Assembly (NCBI GenBank): GCA_964614515.1
Contig: CAZTPJ010000013.1
Span: forward strand, 1 to 64,000
DNA length: 64,000 nucleotides
Direction of reading: 5' to 3'
Source: CAZTPJ01 sp964614515
GTDB taxonomy: Bacteria > Planctomycetota > Phycisphaerae > Phycisphaerales > UBA1924
Every line of letters starts with the position of its first letter. Position 1 is the first letter of the stretch. The notes below the pieces were generated by a model. The model searched no databases. It was given only the letters and a program-made list of their open reading frames with translations, and was not told the origin of the DNA. Positions 1 through 12,084 of this stretch are shown here, in pieces. A program made the position numbers and the translations under genes.

Positions 1-139
1 CCGCTTGTGGCGCGGGTTGTGGCGCATCGGTCCGGACACTCGCTGAATCACGAGTTGGCGCGACGGTTGCGCGATATTTGTTGTTGGGTTTGTTCGACGT
101 GCGGTGGAGTGTTCGTATCCCATCAAGGCGCGGATCACG

Positions 140-375
140 CATCGAGCACCCTTTCAGGGTGCAGGAGGGGGGGGGCATACTTTCCGGGGGTGGCGCCGCG
201 CAGCGCGGCGACGACCCGCGGCTACTGACGACCACGCCTTCGGCGTGAAGAGCCTGCCACGGAGTGGCAGGCCACCCGGATCACGCCTTCGGCGTGAATC
301 GGACATGGTGACTTCGACATGAACCAGCAAGAACCACTCGCGGAGCGAGCGGTCCACCCAAGGCGGTCCACCCGG
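140..375. repeat. Cluster of short palindromic repeats (non-coding)
   Basis: Nothing in the first 377 bases looks like a real gene. From 140 on, small hairpins follow one another: caccctttcagggtgc at 148-163, a gcgccgcg/gcggcg stem near 193-210, cacgccttcggcgtg at 233-247 and again at 282-296, the element cctgccacggagtggcagg followed by ccaccc at 253-277, and a ctcgcggagcgag unit followed by gtccaccca near 338-360. A nine-G run sits at 167-175. The same units recur elsewhere in the window, notably at 48600-48940 and 60255-60365, so this is dispersed repeat material and not a unique regulatory region. Confidence 0.75.
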
Positions 376-377
376 AG

Positions 378-764
378 TCACCGACGTGAGTTCAATCGCG
401 AATAGTTCAGTTCCAGGTATCGCGCGACGTAGTCGATGATGCTCTCGGCTTCGGGGATGTCGGGGTTGCTGGTCGGTCCCATGGGTTCGAAGCGCATGCC
501 TTTGAAGCGGGCGACAGCGTCTTCGATGGGCAGGCCGTATTGCAGGGCGATGCTGAACGCACGGCAGAAGGCTTGACAGAAGCCCTTCATGGTTGAGCCT
601 TCCTTGGCCATCTTGAGGAAGAGTTCGCCGGGCTGGCCATTGTCGTAAAGCCCGATGGTGAGGTAGCCTTCGTGTCCCGCGACGTTGAATTTGTGTGTGA
701 TGGACGTTCGCGTGGCGGGCAGGGACGACCGTGCAGCAACCATGTCTCGCTCCGAGTCAGCCAT
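378..764 (-). CDS. Free-standing TSCPD domain protein (NrdJ C-terminal-like)
   Basis: The product of about 128 residues matches the C-terminal TSCPD domain of vitamin B12-dependent class II ribonucleotide reductase. The stretch TRTSITHKFNVAGHEGYLTI, followed by a GQPGELFLKMAKEGST segment and an FEPMG...NPDIPEAESIIDYVAR tail, is the diagnostic pattern. Only this domain is present; no reductase core precedes it on this strand. In full-length NrdJ the domain is thought to help nucleic-acid or substrate handling, and some planctomycetes carry it as a separate gene. The start at 764 is chosen because the homology begins soon after it; an in-frame ATG at 800 would add 12 residues. Family assignment is firm, biochemical role is not. 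Confidence 0.8.
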   Translation of the reverse strand: MADSERDMVAARSSLPATRTSITHKFNVAGHEGYLTIGLYDNGQPGELFLKMAKEGSTMKGFCQAFCRAFSIALQYGLPIEDAVARFKGMRFEPMGPTSNPDIPEAESIIDYVARYLELNYSRLNSRR

Positions 765-919
765 AGGGCGACTGTAGCGGCCCGATGGGGCATCCTGCAT
801 CCCCGGGAAACTCGCGGACCGTCCATGGTCGCCGCTGCGATATCGGACGAACCCGTCCGCCCGGAGCAGAATTCCTGGCCGAGGTCGCGGACTGTGGGAA
901 GCCGGGGTACAGTTAGGTC

Positions 920-1279
920 ATGGCGGTGCGGCCACATCACGACGCGAAGCCTCAGCGGACCGGTCTGGGTCTGTCGGCGTTTCTCGCGATGGTCGTCTTC
1001 ATGGCGGCGTCGGCGGAAGCGCGGATGGTCGTCACGGCCGGGACGCAGCAACGCCCGGCGGAACGGGCGCTGGTGCGTCAGATCACGGCCGCACTGGTTC
1101 GAGTGGGGTGCGAGGCGACATCGCTGAACAAGGTCTGCCCTTCGGGGCGTGGGCCGGAGATCAGCACACGAGTTGATGAAGCGTCGGCGAATCGTGTGCC
1201 CGCGGGACACGAGCGGGCGCTGGGCAGTTTGATTCCTGCCTTGGAGTCGCTGCTGGACTTGCCGCCACCGACGATCTGA
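920..1279 (+). CDS. Small secreted hypothetical protein
   Basis: A 119-residue reading frame starts at ATG 920, in the gap between the divergent TSCPD gene and secA. Residues about 15-34 form a hydrophobic stretch ending in ASAEA, which resembles a Sec signal peptide with an AxA cleavage site; the rest is polar without recognisable motifs. There is no clear ribosome binding site upstream. No family was recognised. It could be a periplasmic protein of unknown role or a chance open frame in GC-rich DNA. The signal-peptide-like N-terminus is the only positive evidence beyond length. Confidence 0.4.
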   Translation: MAVRPHHDAKPQRTGLGLSAFLAMVVFMAASAEARMVVTAGTQQRPAERALVRQITAALVRVGCEATSLNKVCPSGRGPEISTRVDEASANRVPAGHERALGSLIPALESLLDLPPPTI

Positions 1280-1473
1280 CGCGGGCAGAGTTGGCCGGAT
1301 GTGCGCGGGTGAGAGTCCGCGCGAACCATCGCGGTCTCTGGCGGTCGATCAATGGCGGCACCGCGTTCATGAGTGGCGCGTGCCCGGAACTTGGACGATA
1401 ACACAGCATTCGTGACGGCCGTGGCGAAGTCTCGCCCACAGCCGATGCGAACGTACACCCAGCAGGCAGACCC

Positions 1474-5633
<4,160 letters not shown>

Positions 5634-5634
<1 letters not shown>

Positions 5635-5656
5635 AGAGCCGATCGCGCGAGCGATA
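5634..5656. repeat. Palindromic repeat agagccgatcgcgcgagcgat
   Basis: Directly after the secA stop codon lies agagccgatcgcgcgagcga. Its near-perfect reverse complement is at 7926-7948, between the SpoVR and beta-lactamase-like genes. The core can form a GATCGC/GCGATC-type hairpin. No T-tract follows, so it is recorded as a dispersed palindrome at gene ends and not as a proven intrinsic terminator. Confidence 0.55.
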
Positions 5657-5700
5657 TCTATGATCCGGCCGTGAGTTGCGCTTGGTGCGCTGCGCCCGAT

Positions 5701-5728
5701 GGCAGGCGAGACGCCTGCCCCACCGGAC
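5701..5728. repeat. Family A palindrome (ggcaggcgagacgcctgcc + ccaccgg)
   Basis: A perfect stem ggcaggcg/cgcctgcc is followed by ccaccgga. It is a diverged member of the family whose core is ggtggggcgggcgtctcgcc; other copies are at 31290, 33510, 51223, 51698 and 54532. It lies just upstream of the DUF2238-type gene and would fall inside that frame only if the far upstream start were used, which argues for the start at 5752. Confidence 0.7.
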
Positions 5729-5751
5729 TCTGCGCCGCTATCCTTCGCCCA

Positions 5752-6390
5752 ATGAACCGCAACCTCATCCCCATCGCCGCCTTCACTGGTCTGTACCTGC
5801 TGGCCGCGCTGGTGTATGGCGTGGTCTCGGGCAATCACGAGTTTGTCTTTTATGTGGTGATTCTCATTCCGGTGGTTGTGGGGATTGCGGTGTTGCACGT
5901 TCGCGTCGAGTTGTCACGGCCGGTGTTGTGGGGCCTGTCGGCGTGGGGGCTGATCCACATGCTCGGCGGGACGATGCCCATTTCGCAGGCGTTCACCGAG
6001 CCCGGCACGCCGAGCGTGCTGTACAACCTGCGTCTGCGGCCGTACTTGCCGAAGTTTGATCAACTCGTTCACTTCTACGGGTTCTTCATCGCGACGCTTG
6101 CGGCGTGGCAGGGTTTGCGTGCGGCCACGCGGGGTCACCTCAAGCCGACGATCGGCACGCTGATCGCCATCGTGTGCGTGGGCATGGGGCTTGGCGCGGT
6201 GAATGAGGTGATCGAGTTCGCGGCCGTGCTGACGGTGCCGGAGACGAATGTCGGGGGATATCACAACACGGGTTGGGATCTTGTGGCCAATGGGTTGGGT
6301 TGCGTGGCGGCGGCGGCGGTGATCCGTCTGCATCCCGGGAAGATACACTCGACCATCGGCGCTGATCGCGCCCCAGACACCGATCGTTGA
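5752..6390 (+). CDS. DUF2238/YjdF-type integral membrane protein
   Basis: A membrane protein of 212 residues with about six hydrophobic segments. The central FDQLVHFYGFFIATLAAWQG and the later NEVIEFAAVLTVPETN followed by HNTGWDLVANGLG resemble the conserved polar positions of the DUF2238 (YjdF-like) family, where Asp, His and Glu sit in membrane helices. Function is unknown in that family. The start at ATG 5752 is preferred because the longer frame runs back through a palindromic repeat. It follows secA after 117 bp on the same strand, with no sign of a shared function. Confidence 0.65.
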   Translation: MNRNLIPIAAFTGLYLLAALVYGVVSGNHEFVFYVVILIPVVVGIAVLHVRVELSRPVLWGLSAWGLIHMLGGTMPISQAFTEPGTPSVLYNLRLRPYLPKFDQLVHFYGFFIATLAAWQGLRAATRGHLKPTIGTLIAIVCVGMGLGAVNEVIEFAAVLTVPETNVGGYHNTGWDLVANGLGCVAAAAVIRLHPGKIHSTIGADRAPDTDR

Positions 6391-6428
6391 GGCAACGGTC
6401 GGTGGCACACACACATGCGCGTCGCACA

Positions 6429-7805
6429 TCATGGCTCGCGTGTGTATCGCTGGGTGCCGATGGATACGGCGTGTGCGCGGGCGGCATCGTCGTCTTCGAT
6501 GGTAAAGGCCACTCGGTCGTGTCGGTCGGTGAATGTGGGTTTGGCGTCGGCGTCGAGGCCGATGAGGCCGTGGGTCACGCGGCCACCGGCGGCGGCCCAC
6601 TGCACGCGTGCGCGCGTCACGTCGCCGTCGAGTTCGATGATGAGCGTGTTGCCGCGCTCGTCGCGATAGACGCCCGCGATCGCTTCGACCGTCGAAGCAT
6701 CCAGCGACCGCAGCGGCGGCGGAATCGTCAACGGTTCATCAAACATCATCTGCTCCACACCCGTGGCCACCTGATGCAGCGGCGCATCGTTGCGATTGCT
6801 CAGCACGGCCAGGAATGCATCATCATCGGGATAGCGACGCACGGTGCAGATGAATCCGCGCACGCCGCCGCCGTGGTGATGCACAGCGCGGCCGGTGGGC
6901 GTGGTCGTCACAAACCACCCGAGGGCGTAGTTGTTCAATCCCGGCGTGAACATCGCGTCGCGTGATGCGGGCGTGAGGACAGTGTCATTCGCGAGCGAGC
7001 GGTCCCATCGCCACAAGTCCCACACGTTTGTGACCATGCCGCCCATGCCGCGATATTGAAACCCGTAGGCGCCATAGGGATGATCAAGCGCGGATCGCGG
7101 CGGGCCGGTGGGTCCACGGCCGATGGCGACGACCGCGCCCGCCGGCGCGGCATCGCCCGTGAAGCACGACATGCGCATGCCCGCGGGTTCGAAGAGTGAA
7201 ACGCGGCACTGATCGGTATACGAGCGCTGCGCTGCACGCGCGATGATCTCGCTGAGGATCGAGTATCCCTGATTCCAGTACTCCCAGTGTGTGCCGGGTT
7301 CGTGGCGCGGACCGCCGCGAAGAAACAGCGGAAGCACGGCCTCAATGTCATCGCCCGCGCCGGCCGAGTTGGTCCCGGGAATGCCGGAGGTATGGCGAAG
7401 CAGGTGCTCGATCGTGATGGCCGTGCAGTTGTCGGGGATGTTGGGAAGATGAGTCGCGATGGAGTCGTTGAGTTTGAGTTTGCCTTGTTCCTGAAGTTTC
7501 AGCACGGCCGCGGCGGTGAAGGACTTGGTGACGGAGGCGATCTCGAAGAGGACATCGGGCGTGATAGGCGATTCGCGGTGGAGGTCCGCGTGTCCGACGC
7601 CGACGGCCGCGATGACTTCCCCCCCCCTTGCGGCGAAGACGACGCCGCAGAAGCCTTCGGCTGCATAGGCGGCGGCGAACTCGGCGATTCGCTCGCCGGT
7701 CTGGCCGTGGGTGTAGTTTGTGTTCTCCGGCGGCGACTGCGCGAGCGCGACGAACGAGCAGAGCAGAACGGTGAGGATGCCAGGGATGATGCGGCGCGAG
7801 TGCAT
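6429..7805 (-). CDS. Serine beta-lactamase-family hydrolase (class C/PBP-like), secreted
   Basis: A 458-residue protein with a signal peptide (HSRRIIPGILTVLLCSFVALAQ) and a beta-lactamase/transpeptidase-like domain. The catalytic SxxK is SVTK at residues 91-94, in IASVTKSFTAAAVLKLQEQG. A YWN triad replaces the usual YSN in HWEYWNQGYSILSEII, and HHHGGGVRGF is the HxG-like strand. This family includes class C beta-lactamases, DD-peptidases and esterases, so the substrate cannot be told. The start at 7805 has a strong GGAGGT ribosome binding site five bases upstream, and the longer ATG at 7871 lacks one. A nine-base G run in the coding strand (7619-7627) lies in the N-terminal domain. Confidence 0.88.
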   Translation of the reverse strand: MHSRRIIPGILTVLLCSFVALAQSPPENTNYTHGQTGERIAEFAAAYAAEGFCGVVFAARGGEVIAAVGVGHADLHRESPITPDVLFEIASVTKSFTAAAVLKLQEQGKLKLNDSIATHLPNIPDNCTAITIEHLLRHTSGIPGTNSAGAGDDIEAVLPLFLRGGPRHEPGTHWEYWNQGYSILSEIIARAAQRSYTDQCRVSLFEPAGMRMSCFTGDAAPAGAVVAIGRGPTGPPRSALDHPYGAYGFQYRGMGGMVTNVWDLWRWDRSLANDTVLTPASRDAMFTPGLNNYALGWFVTTTPTGRAVHHHGGGVRGFICTVRRYPDDDAFLAVLSNRNDAPLHQVATGVEQMMFDEPLTIPPPLRSLDASTVEAIAGVYRDERGNTLIIELDGDVTRARVQWAAAGGRVTHGLIGLDADAKPTFTDRHDRVAFTIEDDDAARAHAVSIGTQRYTREP

Positions 7806-7925
7806 GCGATGGACCTCCGGTGCGGGTATACCGGGGCGTGGGGGCGCGGATGCGGGGGATGGATCGCGCAAGGGAAAGAGAACCGCAGGACGCTTGTTTG
7901 CGCTGCGTGCGCTGAAGGAGCAGTC

Positions 7926-7948
7926 TCGATCGCTTGCGCGATCGGCTC
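7926..7948. repeat. Inverse copy of the agagccgatcgcgc palindrome
   Basis: The sequence gatcgcttgcgcgatcggct is the reverse complement, with one mismatch, of the repeat just behind secA at 5634. It can form a GATCGC-GCAA-GCGATC hairpin. It lies between the end of the SpoVR gene and the start of the beta-lactamase-like gene, both on the minus strand, where it could act on RNA 3' ends. Confidence 0.55.
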
Positions 7949-7955
7949 TTGTGGC

Positions 7956-9506
7956 CTATTCGATCATGTGGGCCGGTTCGGGGGTTTTGTCGCTGATCTT
8001 CTCGCGGTGGGGCGGTTCGGTGGGATCATCGCACGACAGGAGCATCATCTCATCGTTCACGCGGGCCTGGAGATGCACCGGCCGTGCCCAGAGCGTGCGC
8101 AGATTCTGAAGCACCTTCACGGCCTTGGCGATCTCGACTTCGAGGCCAGTCCACTTGTGGGCAAGGTACAGTTCGCCGCGATTGAGATAGTTCGCATCGA
8201 CGACATACACGAACGGCTGGCCCATGTTTGTGAGCCGCGCGAGCATCACGCGGCGGATGACCTCGAAGTCCTTTGACACGACCTGCCGCTCGCCCGTTTG
8301 CGGGTCCACGCGGTAGTGATGCATGTCGAGGCGGTCCACCAGCGCGGGCGTGAGGAACTCATCGATGAAACTCACATCGTTGTGAATGCGGCGGACCTCG
8401 AAGATGCGATCACGGCCCTTCATGCTCTTGTCGTCGTATCGGTCCTTCGCGCCGATGCCTTCGAGGCGGTCCCATTCCGAGCCGTGCTGCCCCTTGTCCC
8501 AGCGGCGTTCGATGTCCTTGAACATCTCCACGCCGATCTTGTACGGGTTGAACCCCCCGGGGCTCATGTGAACGACGCCGGCGTGTTGATCGGCGTAATC
8601 GACGATCTCGCTGGCCTCGAGGAAGTGCTGCGTCATGAGTTTGGAGTGCCAATAGGTCGCCCAGCCCTCGTTCATGATCTTGGTCATGCCCTGCGGGGCG
8701 AAGTAGTACGCCTCATCGCGGACGATCGCGAGGACATCCTGCTGCCAGTCCTCAAGCGGCGCGTGGCGCAGCAGGAAGAGCAGCACATCGCGCGTGGGCC
8801 GTTCGGGCACACGGCCGCGCTTGGCCTCTTCGGCCGCGTGAAATTCCTTGCGCTGGCGCTCGATTTCTTCCTGCGGATTGATGAACGGCTCCATGTACTC
8901 CTTCGCGGGAAGTTTGTCGGGGATGAAGCCGCGCTCGGCCGCGAGGCGCGAGGCCGGGCCGTGCGATCGCGGCTCTTCACGGCGCACGAACATGGAATGC
9001 GGATCGATGAGGTGTTCGATGGAGAGGCACGCATCGAGGAAGAGTTCGACGGTGTCGTAGCCGTGGTTGTCGATGTGACGGCGGATGCGCGTGGCGTGGT
9101 TGGCCATCTCATCCATCATCTTGCGGTTGGTCTTGCTGAACCACAGGTTGTTCTTGAAGAAGTCGGCGTGGCCGTAGACGTGGGCCATGACGAGTTTCTG
9201 GTCGGTGATGCTGTTGGACTGTTGGAGATAGGCGTAGCAGGGGTCTGTGTTGATGACCATTTCGTAAATGCGTCCGAGGCCGTAGGCATCGCGCTTGCTC
9301 AGGCGTTCGTATTCCATGCCCCATCGCCAGTGTGGATAGCGGACGGGGAATCCGCCGTAGGCGGCGATCTGGTTCATCACCTCGAAGGGGAGGACCTCGA
9401 AGATGACTTCGGGGAAGTCGAGTCGATACTCGCGAGCCTTTGCCTTGATGGCGTTCATGTGCTCGCGGAGTTCGGTGGGCAGGTCGATGGGCGTGATCTG
9501 GGGCAT
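7956..9506 (-). CDS. SpoVR family protein
   Basis: A 516-residue cytoplasmic protein of the SpoVR/YcgB family. Diagnostic stretches are YPHWRWGMEYERLSKRDAYG near the N-terminus, MVINTDPCYAYLQQSN, the His-rich MAHVYGHADFFKNN, and INEGWATYWH-type sequence (here MNEGWATYWHSKLM), with a VHMSPGGFNPYKIG segment after it. The family is needed for spore cortex formation in Bacillus and sits next to PrkA/YeaH stress genes in many Gram-negative bacteria; its biochemistry is unsettled. No prkA or yeaH partner is visible here, so the gene stands alone. Length is typical (about 500 residues). The ATG is in a short gap downstream of the zinc-ribbon operon on the same strand. Confidence 0.93.
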   Translation of the reverse strand: MPQITPIDLPTELREHMNAIKAKAREYRLDFPEVIFEVLPFEVMNQIAAYGGFPVRYPHWRWGMEYERLSKRDAYGLGRIYEMVINTDPCYAYLQQSNSITDQKLVMAHVYGHADFFKNNLWFSKTNRKMMDEMANHATRIRRHIDNHGYDTVELFLDACLSIEHLIDPHSMFVRREEPRSHGPASRLAAERGFIPDKLPAKEYMEPFINPQEEIERQRKEFHAAEEAKRGRVPERPTRDVLLFLLRHAPLEDWQQDVLAIVRDEAYYFAPQGMTKIMNEGWATYWHSKLMTQHFLEASEIVDYADQHAGVVHMSPGGFNPYKIGVEMFKDIERRWDKGQHGSEWDRLEGIGAKDRYDDKSMKGRDRIFEVRRIHNDVSFIDEFLTPALVDRLDMHHYRVDPQTGERQVVSKDFEVIRRVMLARLTNMGQPFVYVVDANYLNRGELYLAHKWTGLEVEIAKAVKVLQNLRTLWARPVHLQARVNDEMMLLSCDDPTEPPHREKISDKTPEPAHMIE

Positions 9507-9572
9507 GACGTGTTTATCGGCGAATTGCTACCCATACATACGCGGGAAAGGGGCGGGCGGATCGGCGGAGGA

Positions 9573-10025
9573 TCAGCGAACCTGCCAGAAGAACAGCCCG
9601 GCCGTGAGCAGCGACAACAGCCAGCAGCCCGCGACGAGTGAGTATCGAAGATTCGGCGGCGATTTGCGCACGCGGCTCCTGCCCCGCAGCCACAGGGCCA
9701 GACATGTGCCGCACAGGACGAAACCCACCGTGAGCAGACCCACATCCCTGAGGGATGGTCCACCCTGCCGACGGACCATGAGTGACACGGCCCAGAGCAG
9801 CACCATCGCATGAAACCCCGCGCCGCACGCCAGGCCGATCAGGCCGGTGATGAACGAGCCGAGTTTCGGCTCGACCATCCCCACGCGAAGTTCCAGCGCT
9901 TCCCCACACTCGGGACACGTCTCACCCGTGAGCCCGCGCAGGTTGTACTCGCAGCCCGGGCATGGGACATCGCGATGGGCAAGGAAGAGTTCGAGAGCCT
10001 GGTGTGGGGTCATTGAGTCAGACAT
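9573..10025 (-). CDS. Zinc-ribbon membrane protein, paralogue 4 of tandem array
   Basis: A 150-residue protein with an N-terminal four-cysteine knuckle, CPGCEYNLRGLTGETCPECG, followed by two pairs of hydrophobic segments. The ribbon is nearly identical to that of the paralogue at 10462. It is the last of four such genes on the minus strand, separated from the next by only three bases. Such CxxCxYxLRG ribbons with membrane tails are common in planctomycete genomes; their role is unknown. A metal-stabilised cytoplasmic ribbon anchored to the membrane is what the sequence shows. The presence of four adjacent paralogues argues for recent local duplication. Confidence 0.75.
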   Translation of the reverse strand: MSDSMTPHQALELFLAHRDVPCPGCEYNLRGLTGETCPECGEALELRVGMVEPKLGSFITGLIGLACGAGFHAMVLLWAVSLMVRRQGGPSLRDVGLLTVGFVLCGTCLALWLRGRSRVRKSPPNLRYSLVAGCWLLSLLTAGLFFWQVR

Positions 10026-10028
10026 TCG

Positions 10029-10514
10029 TCACGCCATGAGAAGGAGGATCAGCACGAGAATCACCAGGAACACCGAGCCAAGTCCCCACGATGCGAGGAC
10101 AAAAAATATCGATTCGGGCTCGCCGCGCGGCCTCATTGGCTCCCGCGTCACCAGCCACACAAATCCGAGCAAGCCGGTCAGCAAGACCAGGAAGGCGGGA
10201 ACCCACATCGCGATCAACCACAAAGGATCATTGGCCGTGACAACGATCGCAGCGGCCCAGATCACAGCGCAGATCAGCGACCAGACAAGTCCAGTGATGA
10301 AGGCCCAATCAAGTTCCTTCATCTGCTGGCGTTGGCGCTTCGGCCACGGCCACGGGATCGGCTTGCCGCACTCCGGGCAGTCTGGCCCAGGCGCTCCGCG
10401 CAAGTTGTAGCGGCAAGATGGGCACGGCACGTCGCGGTCGGCGAGGAATTGGCGGAGCGCATCACTCAATTCCCACGCTCCAGTCTCCAAACACAATCGC
10501 CAGGAACGGCACAA
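10029..10514 (-). CDS. Zinc-ribbon membrane protein, paralogue 3 of tandem array
   Basis: The ribbon reads CPSCRYNLRGAPGPDCPECG, followed by a basic, Trp/Pro/Lys-rich linker (IPWPWPKRQRQQMKE) and four hydrophobic helices. With the ATG at 10514 the gene would overlap its upstream neighbour by about 50 bases; a TTG at about 10470, giving a protein that begins LSDALRQFLADRDVPCP, would align better with the paralogues (which begin a few residues before xFLAxRDVPCP) and would overlap by only a few bases. The start is therefore uncertain. Function unknown. Confidence 0.72.
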   Translation of the reverse strand: MCRSWRLCLETGAWELSDALRQFLADRDVPCPSCRYNLRGAPGPDCPECGKPIPWPWPKRQRQQMKELDWAFITGLVWSLICAVIWAAAIVVTANDPLWLIAMWVPAFLVLLTGLLGFVWLVTREPMRPRGEPESIFFVLASWGLGSVFLVILVLILLLMA

Positions 10515-10941
10515 TAAGCCCCGACGCGATCAAGGACCAGAACAGAATCGCGACCAGCAGGTGCCGCGGACGAAGCCGATCCCGCGGATACCGCCCTCGC
10601 CTGATCGCCGGCCAGGCGAACAATGCGAGACTCGCAAGCAGCATGATCCATGCCACCGAGAACACGATCGCAAACGCGCTGGGCGGCACGACCCGATACA
10701 CAACCACAACACCCACCATCGCGGCGACCAGCCACATCCCGATCATGCCCACCAGCGCGATGGCCGTGAAATACAACCCCGTCGGCGACACGCGCGGACC
10801 CATGTGCTGCCTGAGCCACGCGATCGTCACCTGTTTGCCACACTCGGGACACGTTTCACCCGTCAGCCCTCGCAGGTTGTACTCGCAGCCCGGGCACGGC
10901 ACGTCGCGATTCGCAAGGAACTCGGCGAGCGGTGTCGCCAT
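10462..10941 (-). CDS. Zinc-ribbon membrane protein, paralogue 2 of tandem array
   Basis: A 159-residue protein beginning MATPLAEFLANRDVPCPGCE, with the same CxxC...CxxC ribbon as paralogue 4, then four hydrophobic helices. Its ATG overlaps the stop codon of paralogue 1 by one base (TGATG), a sign of translational coupling in one operon. Inside the ribbon the paralogues are nearly identical while the membrane parts differ strongly, so the ribbon is either under strong selection or kept alike by gene conversion. Function unknown. Confidence 0.77.
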   Translation of the reverse strand: MATPLAEFLANRDVPCPGCEYNLRGLTGETCPECGKQVTIAWLRQHMGPRVSPTGLYFTAIALVGMIGMWLVAAMVGVVVVYRVVPPSAFAIVFSVAWIMLLASLALFAWPAIRRGRYPRDRLRPRHLLVAILFWSLIASGLIVPFLAIVFGDWSVGIE

Positions 10942-11441
10942 CAGAAGACTCCGAACAGGTACGTCGTCAGGAACAGCGATGCGAAGATGATGAGTCCACC
11001 CCAGATGCCCACGGCCGTGAACCAGTGTCGCGATTCCATGCGATCCACCACGCCGCGCGTGCGATTCAGGCTGGGGATCACCAGCGCCACCAGCAGGATC
11101 ATGAACATGAACCAGACGATGCCGGCGAGGAGTCCGCCGCCGCGCCCGCCCGAGCCAGCCACGATGATCGCGCCGATGCCCAGCCCGCCGAGAAAGATCA
11201 GCAGGATGCCGACGTGGGCGAACGCTTCGATGTACGGGGCCTTGCGGCTGATGGGGCGCAGGACATCAATCAGCCGCACGCGACAGCCGCACTCCGGACA
11301 CGTCAACGTGTCAAGCCCGTGCATGTCATACCCGCACCAGGGGCACGGGACGCTCGTGCGGGCGATGACGGTGAGGAGGCGTGCGTCATCATCGGACGCG
11401 TGCGCAGGCGTTGGCGGAGGTTCGATCGTGTCGCCGGTCAT
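10941..11441 (-). CDS. Zinc-ribbon membrane protein, paralogue 1 of tandem array
   Basis: The first gene of the four-gene operon encodes 166 residues: a Pro/Asp-rich N-terminus, a ribbon CPWCGYDMHGLDTLTCPECG, and three to four hydrophobic segments with a Gly-rich turn (AGSGGRGGGL). It is the most divergent ribbon in the set. The stop overlaps the start of the next gene. Known families give no function; a fifth, inverted-order relative (ribbon at the C-terminus) is encoded at 32801-33406. Confidence 0.75.
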   Translation of the reverse strand: MTGDTIEPPPTPAHASDDDARLLTVIARTSVPCPWCGYDMHGLDTLTCPECGCRVRLIDVLRPISRKAPYIEAFAHVGILLIFLGGLGIGAIIVAGSGGRGGGLLAGIVWFMFMILLVALVIPSLNRTRGVVDRMESRHWFTAVGIWGGLIIFASLFLTTYLFGVF

Positions 11442-11467
11442 GGGCCATCCGCTGTTTCACACAATCT

Positions 11468-11812
11468 TCATGCGAATACGAAACGCACGCGAGCGAGCGT
11501 GGCGGGCGCGGCCGTGGTCAACTCGCCGAGGCCACCCGCGCGCAACCACCTGTCCGCGTGAAAGCGCACACCCTCATCGGTGATGCGCACCGTCAGCACG
11601 CCCCGCGCGAAACTCAACACGCGGGAATGTTCAGCCACCTGCGGCGGCGCGATCGCACGCCACACCTCATCCATCGACCGACCCGCACGGGTTGTACGGC
11701 GAAGGCTGCGACGCTGTTCGACCAGCACGCCGCCGAGGGACATGTCATGCCCACGGGCGTTGCGGTGTGCGCGGAGCCGGGCCAGCTTGGCTTTGAATGC
11801 GGCGTCATCCAT
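11468..11812 (-). CDS. DUF721 / DciA-like protein
   Basis: A 114-residue protein whose core VWRAIAPPQVAEHSRVLSFA followed by RGVLTVRITDEGVRFHADRWLRAG matches the DUF721 fold. DUF721 includes DciA, the helicase-loading factor that replaces DnaC/DnaI in most bacteria, and short relatives of unknown role. The ATG at 11812 is chosen because the family similarity starts directly after it; a longer frame would run back through palindromic repeats and the assembly gap. It sits just upstream of the zinc-ribbon operon on the same strand. Assignment to DUF721 is likely; a DciA role is inference. Confidence 0.65.
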   Translation of the reverse strand: MDDAAFKAKLARLRAHRNARGHDMSLGGVLVEQRRSLRRTTRAGRSMDEVWRAIAPPQVAEHSRVLSFARGVLTVRITDEGVRFHADRWLRAGGLGELTTAAPATLARVRFVFA

Positions 11813-11841
11813 GCGGAGATGGTACACAGGAGGGACAAACC

Positions 11842-11895
11842 ATGAGCGAGTCATGGGCTTGGAAGGGGGTGGGATCGGTAGCGCGTCGGCACTGA
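11842..11895 (+). pseudogene. Possible gene start cut off by a palindromic repeat
   Basis: A strong ribosome binding site (aggagg) precedes ATG 11842 by eight bases. The frame reads MSESWAWKGVGSVARRH and then hits a stop that belongs to a palindromic repeat (actgaagtcgcctatggcga). This may be the 5' remnant of a gene interrupted by repeat insertion; the 10-N gap 60 bases on hides whatever followed. It could equally be a chance start. Confidence 0.2.
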
Positions 11896-12055
11896 AGTCG
11901 CCTATGGCGACGTCAGTGGCACGGGAGAGCGCAACCGGATGTGTGGCACGGGNNNNNNNNNNGGGCGAGGTCTGGGGCCGGGTCGTGCGCACCGGGGTGA
12001 GCGGCGCGGGCAAGTCTGCTGACTTGCCCATGCCACGCGCCCGTGCCACGCGCGT
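11890..12055. repeat. Palindromic repeats with 'gcacg' tails, flanking the assembly gap
   Basis: Two units of the same design are visible: actgaagtcgcctatggcga with cgtcagtggcacg at 11891-11925, and gggcaagtctgctgacttgc with ccatgccacgcg at about 12009-12040. Each has a palindromic core followed by tggcacg/tgccacg. Related units are at 24430-24461 and 62340-62440. The region between the DUF721 gene and the ABC ATPase gene contains nothing else recognisable. Confidence 0.6.
11953..11962. other. Assembly gap (10 N)
   Basis: Ten undetermined bases interrupt a region of palindromic repeats. A fixed 10-N string usually marks a scaffold join of unknown true length, so sequence could be missing between the DUF721 gene and the ABC ATPase gene. 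Confidence 0.98.
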
Positions 12056-12084
12056 TGCTCACGGGCGTACCATGACGCCCACGC

